A stretch of 64,000 nucleotides of DNA from Paenibacillus sp. Soil787 (lineage in GTDB: Bacteria; Bacillota; Bacilli; Paenibacillales; NBRC-103111), in assembly GCF_001429545.1 (NCBI RefSeq), contig NZ_LMSP01000001.1, forward strand, positions 312,449-376,448, read 5' to 3'. Below, piece by piece: positions 36,240 to 46,459 of this stretch (within the stretch, counting starts at the first letter, position 1; each line of letters opens with the position of its first letter). The notes below the pieces were generated by a model, which ran no database searches, had not been told where the DNA came from, and was given only the letters and a program-made list of their open reading frames with translations. The position numbers and the translations under genes are program-made.

Positions 36240-36592
36240 ATCTGTCGATTGCAAAGAAAAGTCACTTGAGCTCTAGTTAGGGAAACGTCGGAACGTTATT
36301 TTGGGAAATCTGTGCTTGAAATCGAATAAGAGGAACATGAGTGCGCTATTTGATCAATAGGAACGATATGGAGGCAAAAAACCACGAGATAACGCATCGT
36401 CGTTCCTCTTCCTCATGATTTAGGGTGTTTTTCGTCCAAATAACGCATCGACGTTCATTTTGGCAATGGAAAATGGAGGCGATTTGCATGACAGTATAAG
36501 CTAAGAAAAGACGCGATGTAAGGGGAAATTTTTTAGGCGGGGTGACTATTTTTATTTTCGGAAAATGTGTGGAATGAATAAGAAAAATGTGG

Positions 36593-36622
36593 TTGACAGA
36601 CGAAGGTTTGCGGAATTAAAAT
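36593..36622 (+). promoter_or_regulatory. Sigma-A-like promoter of fucI
   Basis: TTGACA at 36593-36598 and TAAAAT at 36617-36622 with an 18-base spacer. The start point would fall inside the operator that begins at 36624. Confidence 0.65.
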
Positions 36623-36623
36623 A

Positions 36624-36653
36624 TGTGTAAACGATTACGTAATCGATTACACA
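36624..36653. promoter_or_regulatory. 30-bp palindromic operator of fucI
   Basis: TGTGTAA and TTACACA arms flank a central CGATTACGTAATCG; 30 bases are palindromic with one mismatched pair. It directly follows the -10 box, so a bound protein would block transcription. A LacI- or GntR-type repressor is likely; each half also resembles a cre site. Confidence 0.7.
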
Positions 36654-36683
36654 CTAATTTCAAAAGAGCTGGAGTGATCAAAC

Positions 36684-38477
36684 ATGGAAAATGTTAAAGT
36701 TGAAAACCGTTTGAAAGGTTCTATGCCCAAAATCGGCATTCGTCCTGTCATTGATGGGAGAAGAGGCGGTATTCGCGAGTCGTTAGAAGACGTCACCATG
36801 GACATGGCCGTTACAGTAGCTCGTTTCTTAATTGAGAATATCAAACACTCTAACGGGTTGGATGTCGAATGCGTAATCTCCGACACCTGTATCGGAGGAG
36901 TTGCGGAAGCCGCACAGGCAGCGGAAAAATTTGCTCGAGCAGGTGTCGGGCTAACGATTACAGTAACTCCATCCTGGTGTTATCCTACGGAAACAATGGA
37001 TACGGATCCTCATATGCCCAAAGCGATCTGGGGCTTCAATGGAACTGAACGCCCAGGGGCCGTTTATCTGGCTGCAGCATTAAGCGCCCATAACCAGAAA
37101 GGGCTGCCCGCATTCAGCATTTACGGCAAAGACGTGCAGGATATGGGGGACAATTCCATCCCTGAAGATGTTCAGGCCAGATTGCTGCAATTTGCTAAAG
37201 CGGGGCTTGCGGTAGCAACGATGCGAGGGAAATCGTATTTGTCGATGGGATCTGTATCGATGGGAATCGCAGGCTGCATTGTAGATGAGAACTTTTTCCA
37301 AAATTACTTGGGCATGAGAAACGAGTACGTAGATATGAGCGAATTTGTGCGCAGAATGGAACGCGGAATTTATGATCCTGAGGAGTTTGAGAAAGCTCTC
37401 GGGTGGACCAAAGAAAACTGTCAAATTGGGCAGGATGTGAATCCGCCGCATCTGACAAGATCAGATGAGCAGAAGCAAGGCGATTGGGAGACTGTGGTGA
37501 AAATGACGCTCATCGCCCGTGACATGATGGTGGGCAATCCGAAGCTCGCGCAATTGGGTTACGGCGAGGAAGCGCTCGGACGCAACGCGATTGCAGCGGG
37601 GTTCCAAGGCCAACGAGCTTGGACGGATCACTTCCCGAACGGTGACTTCATGGAAGCAATTTTGACAAGCTCCTTTGATTGGAACGGCATCCGCGAGCCA
37701 TACATGCTTGCGACTGAGAATGATACGCTCAACGGAATTACGATGCTTTTCGGTCACCTCTTGACCGACGCGGCACAAATATTCGCTGATGTGCGCACGT
37801 ACTGGAGTCCGGATGCGGTGAAGCGCGTAACAGGCCATCAGCTGATAGGAATGGCAGCAAACGGAATTATACACCTTATTAACTCCGGCCCGGCGGCACT
37901 GGATGGAACCGGCAGACAAGAGAAAGACGGAAAGCCTGCAATGAAACCGTTCTGGGAAATCACGCAGGACGAAGCGAAGCAGTGTCTGGAAGCGACGCAG
38001 TGGTGCCCAGCCGTTGACTTTTTCCGCGGAGGCGGGTATTCAACCGATTTCACGACACGTGAAGGAATGCCGGTTACCATGGCTCGCATTAATTTGATCA
38101 AAGGGCTTGGTCCCGTTCTTCAACTTGCTGAGGGCTATACGGTTGAGCTCCCGGACGACGTTCATGACAAGCTCGACCAACGTTCGAATCCGACATGGCC
38201 GACAACTTGGTTCGTTCCGAACCTTACGGGCGAAGGTGTTTACAAGGATGTATACTCTGTGATGAATAACTGGGGTTCCAATCACGGTGCGCTCAGCTAC
38301 GGTCACATTGGCGGCGATTTGATTACGCTGGCATCCATGCTGCGCATTCCGGTATGCATGCATAACGTTCCGGAAGATCGCGTTTTCCGTCCGAGCACCT
38401 GGACTGCATTCGGCGTGATGGAACCTACGGGTGCCGATTTTCGCGCATGCGCGAACTTCGGACCGTTATATCGTTAA
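36684..38477 (+). CDS. fucI: L-fucose / D-arabinose isomerase
   Basis: A 597-residue aldose-ketose isomerase. It matches Escherichia coli FucI almost throughout: [20 protein letters not shown] at the start, [45 protein letters not shown] segment, the catalytic Glu in [10 protein letters not shown] and Asp in [11 protein letters not shown], and the closing FGPLYR. Known FucI enzymes convert L-fucose to L-fuculose and also D-arabinose to D-ribulose with Mn2+. The next gene encodes a ribulokinase rather than a fuculokinase plus aldolase, which points to D-arabinose as the physiological substrate. It has its own promoter and a 30-bp operator. Confidence 0.96.
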   Translation: MENVKVENRLKGSMPKIGIRPVIDGRRGGIRESLEDVTMDMAVTVARFLIENIKHSNGLDVECVISDTCIGGVAEAAQAAEKFARAGVGLTITVTPSWCYPTETMDTDPHMPKAIWGFNGTERPGAVYLAAALSAHNQKGLPAFSIYGKDVQDMGDNSIPEDVQARLLQFAKAGLAVATMRGKSYLSMGSVSMGIAGCIVDENFFQNYLGMRNEYVDMSEFVRRMERGIYDPEEFEKALGWTKENCQIGQDVNPPHLTRSDEQKQGDWETVVKMTLIARDMMVGNPKLAQLGYGEEALGRNAIAAGFQGQRAWTDHFPNGDFMEAILTSSFDWNGIREPYMLATENDTLNGITMLFGHLLTDAAQIFADVRTYWSPDAVKRVTGHQLIGMAANGIIHLINSGPAALDGTGRQEKDGKPAMKPFWEITQDEAKQCLEATQWCPAVDFFRGGGYSTDFTTREGMPVTMARINLIKGLGPVLQLAEGYTVELPDDVHDKLDQRSNPTWPTTWFVPNLTGEGVYKDVYSVMNNWGSNHGALSYGHIGGDLITLASMLRIPVCMHNVPEDRVFRPSTWTAFGVMEPTGADFRACANFGPLYR

Positions 38478-38500
38478 AGCAAAACGCTTAGGAGGTACTT

Positions 38501-40174
38501 ATGCCAGCAACAAACAGGCTTTTTACAATCGGAATTGATTATGGAACCCAATCGGGCCGTGCGGTGCTCGTTGATATTCAGAATGGATATGAGGAAGCCG
38601 TACATGTAACACCCTATCGCCACGGCGTGATGGATGAGTTTCTTCCCTCTAATGGCATGAAACTGAAGCCGGAATGGGCTTTGCAGCATCCGGATGATTA
38701 CTTGGAAGTGCTGCGTACTTCCGTACCTGCCGTGATCAAAGCTTCCGGGATTGATCGGTCTCAGGTGATCGGCGTTGGCATCGATTTTACGGCTTGTACC
38801 ATGCTGCCTGTAGATACGGAGTTTCATCCGCTTTGCCTGAAAGATGAATGGAAGGAGCGGCCTCACGCATGGTTGAAGCTATGGAAGCATCATGCGGCGC
38901 AAGAGGAAGCGACAGCTATTAATAAGCTGGCCGAAGCGCGCGGAGAACAGTGGCTGCAGCGTTACGGCGGCAAGCTTTCCTCGGAGTGGATGCTGGCGAA
39001 GAGCTTGCAAATTTTAAAAGAGGATCCAGAAGTTTACGCTCAGGCCGATTTATTCGTAGAAGCCGCTGACTGGATCGTCGCGCAAATGACCGGCCAGCTG
39101 AAAAGAAACAGCTGCACAGCCGGTTACAAATCCAACTGGCACAAAAACGAAGGATATCCATCCAGCGAGTTTTTGGAGCAGCTGCACCCCGGCTTCGCTG
39201 ATTTATATGCAACGAAGCTGCGTGGAGAGGTATCGCCACTCGGAAGTTTGGCCGGAAGCTTGCTTCCGGAAATGGCCGAACAGATGAATCTTTGTCCAGG
39301 AATCGCCGTTGCCGTGGGCAATATTGATGCCCATGCTGCGGTACCCGCTGTTGGCGTAGTTTCTCCGGGGAAGATGGTCATGGTGATGGGCACTTCTACT
39401 TGTCACATGCTTCTTGCCGAGGAAGAACGTGCAGTGGAGGGGATTTGCGGGGTCGTAGAAGACGGCATTATTCCAGGCTTATTCGGATACGAAGCCGGTC
39501 AATCTGCGGTTGGTGATATCTTTGCATGGTTCGTTGAGGAGTCCGTACCGGCATATGTGCAAACCGAAGCTCAAGAGAAAGGCATTTCCATTCATGAACT
39601 TCTGGAGGAAAAGGCTTCTCAGCTGCAACCTGGCGAAAGCGGGTTGTTGGCGCTGGACTGGCATAACGGCAATCGTTCCACCTTAATGGATGCAGACTTG
39701 ACCGGATTGATACTAGGGATGACACTTAGTACGAAGCCTGAAGACATTTATCGGGCGCTTCTCGAAGCCACAGCTTTCGGTACGCGTACGATTGTAGAAG
39801 CTTTCCGCAAAGGCGGCCTGGACGTGAATGAACTGTACGCCTGTGGAGGCCTGCCGAAACGCAATAAGCTTCTCATGCAGATTTACGCGGATGTGAACAA
39901 TATGGAGATCAAGCTGTCTGACACCGAATTAACTCCCGCTATCGGTGCAGCGATGTTTGCAGCGGTTGTAGCTGGTTCTAAGGCAGGCGGTTACAACTCG
40001 ATCCAAGAGGCAGCCGTGTTTATGGCCAGAGTTAAAGAGGAGACCGTAAGCCCGATTCCTGGGAATGTTAAGATTTATGAGGACTTATACAACCAATATA
40101 AACGGCTTCATGATGTATTCGGTAAGGATATAGATAGTGTTATGAAAAATGTGAGACGGATCAGAAACGCATAA
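38501..40174 (+). CDS. araB: FGGY-family ribulokinase, AraB type
   Basis: A 557-residue sugar kinase closely matching Bacillus Ara[105 protein letters not shown] and [16 protein letters not shown]. AraB enzymes are known to phosphorylate both L- and D-ribulose. GGAGG precedes ATG 38501, 23 bases after fucI, so the two are co-transcribed. No araA or araD is present in the window. In this context the likely step is D-ribulose to D-ribulose 5-phosphate, which enters the pentose phosphate pathway without an epimerase of the araD type. Followed by a terminator. Confidence 0.94.
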   Translation: MPATNRLFTIGIDYGTQSGRAVLVDIQNGYEEAVHVTPYRHGVMDEFLPSNGMKLKPEWALQHPDDYLEVLRTSVPAVIKASGIDRSQVIGVGIDFTACTMLPVDTEFHPLCLKDEWKERPHAWLKLWKHHAAQEEATAINKLAEARGEQWLQRYGGKLSSEWMLAKSLQILKEDPEVYAQADLFVEAADWIVAQMTGQLKRNSCTAGYKSNWHKNEGYPSSEFLEQLHPGFADLYATKLRGEVSPLGSLAGSLLPEMAEQMNLCPGIAVAVGNIDAHAAVPAVGVVSPGKMVMVMGTSTCHMLLAEEERAVEGICGVVEDGIIPGLFGYEAGQSAVGDIFAWFVEESVPAYVQTEAQEKGISIHELLEEKASQLQPGESGLLALDWHNGNRSTLMDADLTGLILGMTLSTKPEDIYRALLEATAFGTRTIVEAFRKGGLDVNELYACGGLPKRNKLLMQIYADVNNMEIKLSDTELTPAIGAAMFAAVVAGSKAGGYNSIQEAAVFMARVKEETVSPIPGNVKIYEDLYNQYKRLHDVFGKDIDSVMKNVRRIRNA

Positions 40175-40185
40175 ATATGCTGCAG

Positions 40186-40219
40186 GTGCTTTTACCTACC
40201 AAGGTGTAAAGCACTTTTT
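40186..40219 (+). terminator. Intrinsic terminator after araB
   Basis: GTGCTTTTACCT pairs with AGGTGTAAAGCAC around a four-base loop and is followed by five T residues. Confidence 0.85.
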
Positions 40220-40312
40220 CTTTCATCTTTTACATGGATGATAGTGATGACTGCGTTTCAGATAGCTATGTTATACTTCTGTCAAAGACTATTTGAATTG
40301 GAGAAACGGTCG

Positions 40313-42091
40313 ATGCATGTATCGTTCCTGAAAAATTGGAATCTGCGGACGAAATTAATGATTATTCTCGTGTTGTTTATTTTATCGCCATTAATGATAT
40401 TCGGCATCTTGTTCTACCAGAGTTCCAAAGACCTCGTGTCACAAAGAACAGATAAAGAAGGGCTGCAGGTACTCACACTCGTCAATCAAAACGTTAGCCA
40501 GCTTCTCAAGGGATACGAATCCCAATTGAACGATATTTATGAGCATGAAGATATCATTAAGCAACTCAGTGATTCTATTGAAACGAAGTCAAGTGATCAG
40601 ATATCACTGAGCGACGATTCCGTGAATCGCTTTCTTCGCGACTTCCTGAGAGGGAAGGATGATTTGGATTCCATCTATTTGTTTACGCTTAAAGCTGCGT
40701 ATTTCGGTGATTTTAAAGGACCTAACCTTTTTACGCAATTTTACCGAGATCATCCGATGTGGGACCGTTTCATTTCTTTAGGTACCGGACGGGCTGTTTG
40801 GCTGCCAAGCTATGAGCTTCCGCCTAATCAGTACAATTCCAAGCCTTCGCATTATTTTGCAGTAGGCATGCAAGTCAAGGATGTGTATGATTCTCTTCAA
40901 ACGTTGGGCACCTTAATTGCTAACGTAAAAATCGATGCTTTAGATAAAATCATCAGTAACGTTCAAGTGAGCCCGAATAACGTATTATTAATTACCGATC
41001 ATCAAGGCAACTTGATATGGAACCGAAATCCCGATGCCTACGGCATTAATTTGTCGACTTATCCTTTCTTTAATCAATTGGATCTACAGGAAGACGGGCG
41101 CTTTACTCAGGAAATTAACGGCAGTACTTATCGGGGCACATTCCTGCGTTCCGCCTATAACGGTTGGTATTATTTCTCCTTTGTGCCGCAGTCCGATTTG
41201 AACGCGCAAACCAACGATCTGAAGCGTTTCCTAGCGGCAACGGTCGTTGCCTTCGCCGCTTTATTCATTTTGCTGGCAGCGTTTACATCGAGTTATATTA
41301 CACGCCCGATCCGTCAAATGGCAATGGCGATGAAGCATATTCAAAAAGACAATTTCGAAATGATGCCGCTATCCCAATCTTCAGATGAAATGGGCATGCT
41401 GCAGGCCGCGTTTCTCGGAATGCGTGGAAGAATAAACGACTTGATTAAGGAAGTCAGGTTGATTTCCAATAAGGAAAAAGAAGCTGAGGTCAGGGCGCTT
41501 CAGGCTCAGATCAATCCGCATTTTGTCTACAATTCACTTGATGCGATCAACTGGATGGCGATTGAGAATGACCAAAGCCGAATCAGCCGTATGATTACTT
41601 CTCTGAGCGATATTATGAGATATGCCATCAAGCCGGGTGAACAGCTGGTTACGATCGAAGAGGAGCTAAAGTGGGCGCAAAATTACGCTTACTTACAAGA
41701 AATGAGATTTGAAGATAAATTTGAAGTCATTTTTGATGTGAAAATTGATACGTTGGATTTAAAAGTACCAAGATTACTGTTTCAACCTTACTTAGAAAAT
41801 TCGATCATCCATGGGATGGAAGATATCGATACAGACGGCGTCATTCGGATCACGGTTCAAAGAACCGGGAGTGAAGAAGAGATGAATCTTACGGTCATCG
41901 TTGAAGATAACGGCGGCGGTATTTCAGCGGATAAGCTCCAACAAATTAAAGAACGCCGAAGCCATGGAATCGGCATCTACAATTTGGATGAGCGGTTGAA
42001 GATGGAGTATGGGCCGAGCTACGGGACGACGATAAATTCGGTCTATGGAGAAGGTACCATCGTCACCATTGTCCTGCCTTATATTCGCTAA
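40313..42091 (+). CDS. YesM-type sensor histidine kinase
   Basis: A 592-residue membrane sensor with N-terminal helix LMIILVLFILSPLMIFGILF, an extracellular dCache-like region of about 270 residues, a second helix near residue 305, HAMP, the His_kinase segment QINPHFVYNSLDAINW and HATPase motifs (LENSIIHGM, EDNGGGIS). ATG 40313 is chosen because the membrane segment follows and GGAG lies upstream. It sits directly ahead of a regulator, a binding lipoprotein and a MalEFG-type transporter, and probably senses the sugar imported by the latter. Confidence 0.92.
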   Translation: MHVSFLKNWNLRTKLMIILVLFILSPLMIFGILFYQSSKDLVSQRTDKEGLQVLTLVNQNVSQLLKGYESQLNDIYEHEDIIKQLSDSIETKSSDQISLSDDSVNRFLRDFLRGKDDLDSIYLFTLKAAYFGDFKGPNLFTQFYRDHPMWDRFISLGTGRAVWLPSYELPPNQYNSKPSHYFAVGMQVKDVYDSLQTLGTLIANVKIDALDKIISNVQVSPNNVLLITDHQGNLIWNRNPDAYGINLSTYPFFNQLDLQEDGRFTQEINGSTYRGTFLRSAYNGWYYFSFVPQSDLNAQTNDLKRFLAATVVAFAALFILLAAFTSSYITRPIRQMAMAMKHIQKDNFEMMPLSQSSDEMGMLQAAFLGMRGRINDLIKEVRLISNKEKEAEVRALQAQINPHFVYNSLDAINWMAIENDQSRISRMITSLSDIMRYAIKPGEQLVTIEEELKWAQNYAYLQEMRFEDKFEVIFDVKIDTLDLKVPRLLFQPYLENSIIHGMEDIDTDGVIRITVQRTGSEEEMNLTVIVEDNGGGISADKLQQIKERRSHGIGIYNLDERLKMEYGPSYGTTINSVYGEGTIVTIVLPYIR

Positions 42092-42112
42092 GACACAACG
42101 GGGGAGATCAAC

Positions 42113-43681
42113 ATGTACAAGGTTTTAGTGGTAGATGACGAGCCGAGAGTTCGCAGAGGTCTAACGAGTCTAATTCCGAAGCTTGACAATGATTGGATTG
42201 TGATCGGTGAAGCCAAGAATGGGTATGATGCGCTGGAGGCGGTCAAAAAAGAGATGCCTGATCTGGTCATCACGGATATCCGCATGCCGCATATGAACGG
42301 GTTGGATCTTCTCAGTCATTTGAAGGAATTTCCGGTACATGTCGTTATCTTATCGGGATATGGATATTTTGAATATGCGCAGACGGCCGTTAAATATGGC
42401 GCTTTCGATTACTTGTTAAAGCCTCTGAAGCCTGAGGACATCGAGAGTGTGCTGAAAAGAGTGAAGAAGGAACGACAATTGGTTCCAGCTGTGTCTCAGA
42501 CCAGCTCCAGCCGGCCGAATTATTCGAAGCTGTGGAAGGATTGGCTGCTCGGACTCCAGGAGGAGAAAGAGCCGCCGAGGCAGCTCAGCCCTTTAATCCC
42601 TAACGATATTTCTACGTTTCGGATCATGGTCATTGAAGTAGATCTCATTGATGAACTTATCAACGAGGATCAATGGGGGGACAGACAGTTGGTTTTGTTT
42701 GCCGTCCGTAATATTGTCCAGGATGTTACCGGGATGAAAACATACTCGGATTCCCACTTTTTATTCGTGAGCGGTGCTCAATTGTTCTTTCTTACGATTA
42801 ATGAAAACGATACGAGACAGTTAGCCAAAACAAGCATTGAAGAAGTCAGCCGCTGGCTCAAAATATCGATTTCCATCGGGATCAGCGACATCACGGACTC
42901 TTACCTCGAGCTGCCGGAAATTCTGCAGCATGCACGCGTAGCCCTACAAAATAAATGGCTTTACGGGTGTGGAACGGTAAGCGATTACGACGATTTGAAA
43001 ATGGAGGACATCATTGAGGTTGGCTACCCGAATGCGTTGGAGATGGAGCTAATCAAGTCGATTCGAAGCGGTCAGTCCCATCCATCTTCGCTCGTTCTGA
43101 CCGAGTTCATAGAAACGGTCAAACAAAGAAATGTTTCGTTCCGGTTGTTTCGGAGGTTTTGCTTACAATTGGTTTCCGCCGTTATTCGATTGACCTATGA
43201 ACAAAAAATGTACGATCTAGTTCTCGCGAATATGGCTCGTCCTATCGACTTATTTGACAGGAACTTTACACTCGAAGAGTATGTTGAATTTATGTTAAGC
43301 CTTATTGAATCATGTATGGTGTCTATGGAATGGAATAGAACGCAGAAGCAGAATCGGACCATCGAAAAGGCGCTCTCCTACATGCAATCGAACTATTCGC
43401 AAGATATTTCGCTAGAAGACGCGGCGCGGCAAGTGCAAATGAATCCGAGCTATTTTAGCTCTTATTTTAAACTCGAAACCGGCAGTTCGTTCGTTGAATA
43501 TTTAACTGGGCTTCGTATGGATAGGGCGAAGACGCTAATGATGGATGCTGGGTTAAGATTGTATGAAATTGCGCAAATGGTCGGCTATCAGGAAGTAAAA
43601 TATTTTTCGCGGTTATTCAAGAAAAAAATGGGTGTCACCCCCGCAGAATACCGACAGTTTTTCTTCCGGAAGGAGGATTGA
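42113..43681 (+). CDS. YesN-type response regulator (REC + AraC HTH)
   Basis: A 522-residue regulator. The receiver has VLVVDDEPRVRRGL, the phospho-acceptor Asp in LVITDIRMPHMNG and the Lys in FDYLLKPLKP. The AraC-type C-terminus reads LEDAARQVQMNPSYFSSYFKLETG and IAQMVGYQEVKYFSRLFKKKMG. GGGGGAG precedes ATG 42113. Its last codons contain the ribosome site of the lipoprotein gene at 43683, so kinase, regulator and lipoprotein form one translationally linked unit. Confidence 0.93.
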   Translation: MYKVLVVDDEPRVRRGLTSLIPKLDNDWIVIGEAKNGYDALEAVKKEMPDLVITDIRMPHMNGLDLLSHLKEFPVHVVILSGYGYFEYAQTAVKYGAFDYLLKPLKPEDIESVLKRVKKERQLVPAVSQTSSSRPNYSKLWKDWLLGLQEEKEPPRQLSPLIPNDISTFRIMVIEVDLIDELINEDQWGDRQLVLFAVRNIVQDVTGMKTYSDSHFLFVSGAQLFFLTINENDTRQLAKTSIEEVSRWLKISISIGISDITDSYLELPEILQHARVALQNKWLYGCGTVSDYDDLKMEDIIEVGYPNALEMELIKSIRSGQSHPSSLVLTEFIETVKQRNVSFRLFRRFCLQLVSAVIRLTYEQKMYDLVLANMARPIDLFDRNFTLEEYVEFMLSLIESCMVSMEWNRTQKQNRTIEKALSYMQSNYSQDISLEDAARQVQMNPSYFSSYFKLETGSSFVEYLTGLRMDRAKTLMMDAGLRLYEIAQMVGYQEVKYFSRLFKKKMGVTPAEYRQFFFRKED

Positions 43682-43682
43682 C

Positions 43683-45029
43683 ATGAAAAAATCAATTGCA
43701 ATGAGGGTAATGCTTGCCCAAAAGCTGCTGCTTGTCGTAGCTATGTTCAGCATGCTAATTTCCTGTGAACAAAGCACGGAATCAGCAAGATCACCGGAAC
43801 TCGACAAGCTGTTTCGTTCGCAGGGAGGGCAAAGCAAGGATACGAATGCGCCTAAGAGGGTGCTTCGCTTATGGTCATTCCATACGTCCAAGGAGTTTGA
43901 ATTTTGGCAGGAGCTGGGCAAGCAGTATCAGCAGCTGCATCCGGATATAGAAATCAAAGTGGAGTACGTGTCCAGCGATGATTATTTTACGGGGGAAAGA
44001 CTGCTCGCTTCATTTGCATCCGGAACGGGTCCGGATATCTTTTTTGTATCATCACCCATGATCAAACGTCTAGCGGATGTCAGCATGTTAATGCCGCTGG
44101 ACTCGTATTTTACACCGGCAATGAAAGAGGATTTCTACCCAGCAGCTCTCGATTCCGTTACTTTGTATAACAATATTTATGCGGTTCCGATCGAAACTGA
44201 ATTAATGGGTTTATTTTACAATAAATCGATGTTTCAAAAGCATGAGATATCGCCGCCCAAAACCTGGAATGAGATGATGGAGGCGGCGCAGAAGCTGAGA
44301 TCGTCACGTGTAAGCGGTTTAACGATAGAGACGTTCGGCGGTGTTTATCAGAACTTCTCCTGGCTTCCGTTTTTTTGGCAAACCGGTGCAGATTTAATCT
44401 CAGATGACGGTAAGAATCTCGGACTGAGCCATACGAAAGGCGAGGAGATGTACAATTTTTTCCGGGGTATGGTGAATCAGGGGTTAATTAATATGCAGCC
44501 ATCACGGCCGGCAACGGATATTGGCATTATGACGAATGGCGAAACGGCGATGCAGGTGAGCGGGACATGGAATATTCGCATGCTGGAAACGCAATACGCC
44601 GATCAGCCGATCGGTGTCGTTCCTCTGCCGACGCCGGATGGCGGGAATCGTCTCACGATTGCAGGCGGCTGGAAAATTGCGGTGAACTCGCGAAGCGATT
44701 ATGCAAGCGAAGCCGCGAAGTTTGTGATGTGGGCTTTTTCCGGCGATACGAGCATACCGCTCAGATGGTGCAGCGATGTGAAGTTTGCTTATTCCCCGCG
44801 CAAGTCCGTCATGGAAGCTGGTTCCGACTATTACCGGCGCGGTCTTCGAGCGGTCTTTACGAATGAAATTTTCGGTACGGAGCGGATGGAACCGCAATAT
44901 CCCGAAGAAATCAACCGGATATTTACCCAGTCGTTACAGAGCTTACTGTACAGCGGGTTATCCGGTAAAGAAGTGGCTCAAAGCATGGAAGAGAAGATCG
45001 ACCGCTTCCTGTCCAAAATCCAAAAATAG
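43683..45029 (+). CDS. Family 1 sugar-binding lipoprotein within the two-component operon
   Basis: A 448-residue lipoprotein (lipobox LISC near residue 23) of the family 1 binding proteins. It is a clear paralogue of the next gene product at 45118: both share a LWSFHT/FWDFHT start, FASG-GPDI, and the segment VKFAYSPRKSV near the end. The AGGAGG ribosome site lies inside the end of the regulator gene, and the stop is one base before ATG, so it belongs to the sensor operon and not to the transporter operon. It may present the ligand to the kinase, or may be a second binding protein of the same transporter with different specificity. Confidence 0.9.
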   Translation: MKKSIAMRVMLAQKLLLVVAMFSMLISCEQSTESARSPELDKLFRSQGGQSKDTNAPKRVLRLWSFHTSKEFEFWQELGKQYQQLHPDIEIKVEYVSSDDYFTGERLLASFASGTGPDIFFVSSPMIKRLADVSMLMPLDSYFTPAMKEDFYPAALDSVTLYNNIYAVPIETELMGLFYNKSMFQKHEISPPKTWNEMMEAAQKLRSSRVSGLTIETFGGVYQNFSWLPFFWQTGADLISDDGKNLGLSHTKGEEMYNFFRGMVNQGLINMQPSRPATDIGIMTNGETAMQVSGTWNIRMLETQYADQPIGVVPLPTPDGGNRLTIAGGWKIAVNSRSDYASEAAKFVMWAFSGDTSIPLRWCSDVKFAYSPRKSVMEAGSDYYRRGLRAVFTNEIFGTERMEPQYPEEINRIFTQSLQSLLYSGLSGKEVAQSMEEKIDRFLSKIQK

Positions 45030-45117
45030 TCCACCTAACTAAATTATTTCTCGTTATGTACAGCTGTTCCCCCGGATTATACTCAGGATGTAGACGAAAT
45101 GAAAGGGGATATAAGCT

Positions 45118-46449
45118 ATGAAAAAGACATGGAAAGTGTTAGGGGTCGCTGCGGTTAGCTCGGCATTGGTTTTACAATTAGGTTGCGGTACATCGACAAC
45201 GAATACGAAAGAAACAAGCAGTTCGACACCGAACAGCGCAGGCGCAGCCAAGGAAACAAGCTCCGCTAAGAAAGACAAAGTCAAACTGGCTTTCTGGGAC
45301 TTTCACACGGAAGCTGAGAGCAAGTTCTTCAAAGATTTGGTCGATGAGTACAACAAATCACAGGATCAAGTGCAAATTGAGTATTCAACGTATGATCAAG
45401 CTTCCTACACAACTACCAAGCTTCCTACTGGCTTTGCCAGCGGAGAAGGTCCTGATATTTACATGATCAGTCCCGGTGATTTTATGAAATTCGCTAAATC
45501 CGGCTTGATGAAGGATTTAACACCGGATTTCGCAGCTGGAGTTAAAGAAGATTTTCTTCCCGCATCACTGGATGCTGTAACTTATAACGGAAAAATCATG
45601 GCCCTTCCTTTTGAATTGGAAACACTAGGTCTTTATTATAACAAGGAAATGTTGGATAAAGCTGGTGTACAAGTGCCGAAGACGTGGGATGAACTCCATG
45701 CAGCTGCGAAAAAACTGACAACAGATAAGGTAGCCGGTCTGATTATCCCGCCGGATAAAGGCCCATACTTTAACTTTATTTGGTACCCGTTCCTGTGGCA
45801 GCAAGGCGGAAACGTGCTGAGCGCAGATGGAACCAAATCTACGTTCAACACACCAGAGACGGCAAAAGCACTCGATTTCTGGGGAAGCTTCTTTAAAGAA
45901 GGTCTGTCTCCGAAAAAACTGCAGCTCGGCCCTTGGGAAATTGATAACTTGGGCAACAAAACCGCGGCTATGCAAATTGTCGGAACATGGGCCATCAATC
46001 GAATTGAAGAAAAATATAAGGACGTTCAGATCGGTTTAGCTCCAATTCCGACTCCTGCAGGCGGCAAAGCAGCAACCGATGCAGGCGGTTGGAAAATGGC
46101 TGTCAACGGGCAAAGCAAGCATGCGGCTGAAGCAGCTAAGTTCGTGATGTGGGCATTCGGTTCATCGGATCTTAGTCACGCGTTGAAATGGGGGACAGAA
46201 GTGAAATTCGCGTACTCCCCGCGTAAATCCGTCGTTGAGAAAGGTAAGGACATTTATAACAAAGGTCTGCGTAAAGTGTTCACTGAAGAAATTTACAACT
46301 CCGCGATTCCAGAACCGCGCTATCCGTCTGAAGTGGTCGATGCAGTTGGCGATGCGATGCAATATGTGATGTTCGGTAAAATGTCAGGTGCTGACGCTGC
46401 TAAAACCATCGATACGAAAATCACGGATATTATAAGCAAACAGAAATAA
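45118..46449 (+). CDS. Family 1 sugar-binding lipoprotein of the MalEFG-type transporter
   Basis: A 443-residue binding lipoprotein with signal KVLGVAAVSSALVLQLGC and a Ser/Thr-rich linker. The MalE-like fold is shown by FASGEGPDIYMISPGDFMKF, PFELETLGLYYNKEMLDKAG and AGGWKMAVNG. It starts at ATG 45118 behind AAAGGGG. It is followed by two permease genes in the order typical of CUT1 importers. The paralogue at 43683 precedes it. The ligand is probably the oligosaccharide cleaved by the GH172 enzyme encoded at 48275. Confidence 0.93.
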   Translation: MKKTWKVLGVAAVSSALVLQLGCGTSTTNTKETSSSTPNSAGAAKETSSAKKDKVKLAFWDFHTEAESKFFKDLVDEYNKSQDQVQIEYSTYDQASYTTTKLPTGFASGEGPDIYMISPGDFMKFAKSGLMKDLTPDFAAGVKEDFLPASLDAVTYNGKIMALPFELETLGLYYNKEMLDKAGVQVPKTWDELHAAAKKLTTDKVAGLIIPPDKGPYFNFIWYPFLWQQGGNVLSADGTKSTFNTPETAKALDFWGSFFKEGLSPKKLQLGPWEIDNLGNKTAAMQIVGTWAINRIEEKYKDVQIGLAPIPTPAGGKAATDAGGWKMAVNGQSKHAAEAAKFVMWAFGSSDLSHALKWGTEVKFAYSPRKSVVEKGKDIYNKGLRKVFTEEIYNSAIPEPRYPSEVVDAVGDAMQYVMFGKMSGADAAKTIDTKITDIISKQK

Positions 46450-46459
46450 CTTAGAATCT

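Larger units (their letters stand above)
36140..36623. other. Intergenic region upstream of fucI
   Basis: No gene is supported here. It holds a bidirectional terminator (36186-36239), two short direct repeats sharing AACGCATCG and then CGTTC (36391-36405 and 36442-36456), and a promoter (TTGACA at 36593, TAAAAT at 36617, 18-base spacer). The repeat pair resembles dispersed intergenic repeats seen in Paenibacillus, from memory. Confidence 0.5.

Noticed and set aside
36391..36456. CRISPR-like repeat array ahead of fucI
   Set aside because: Only two short imperfect units with irregular spacing and no cas genes.
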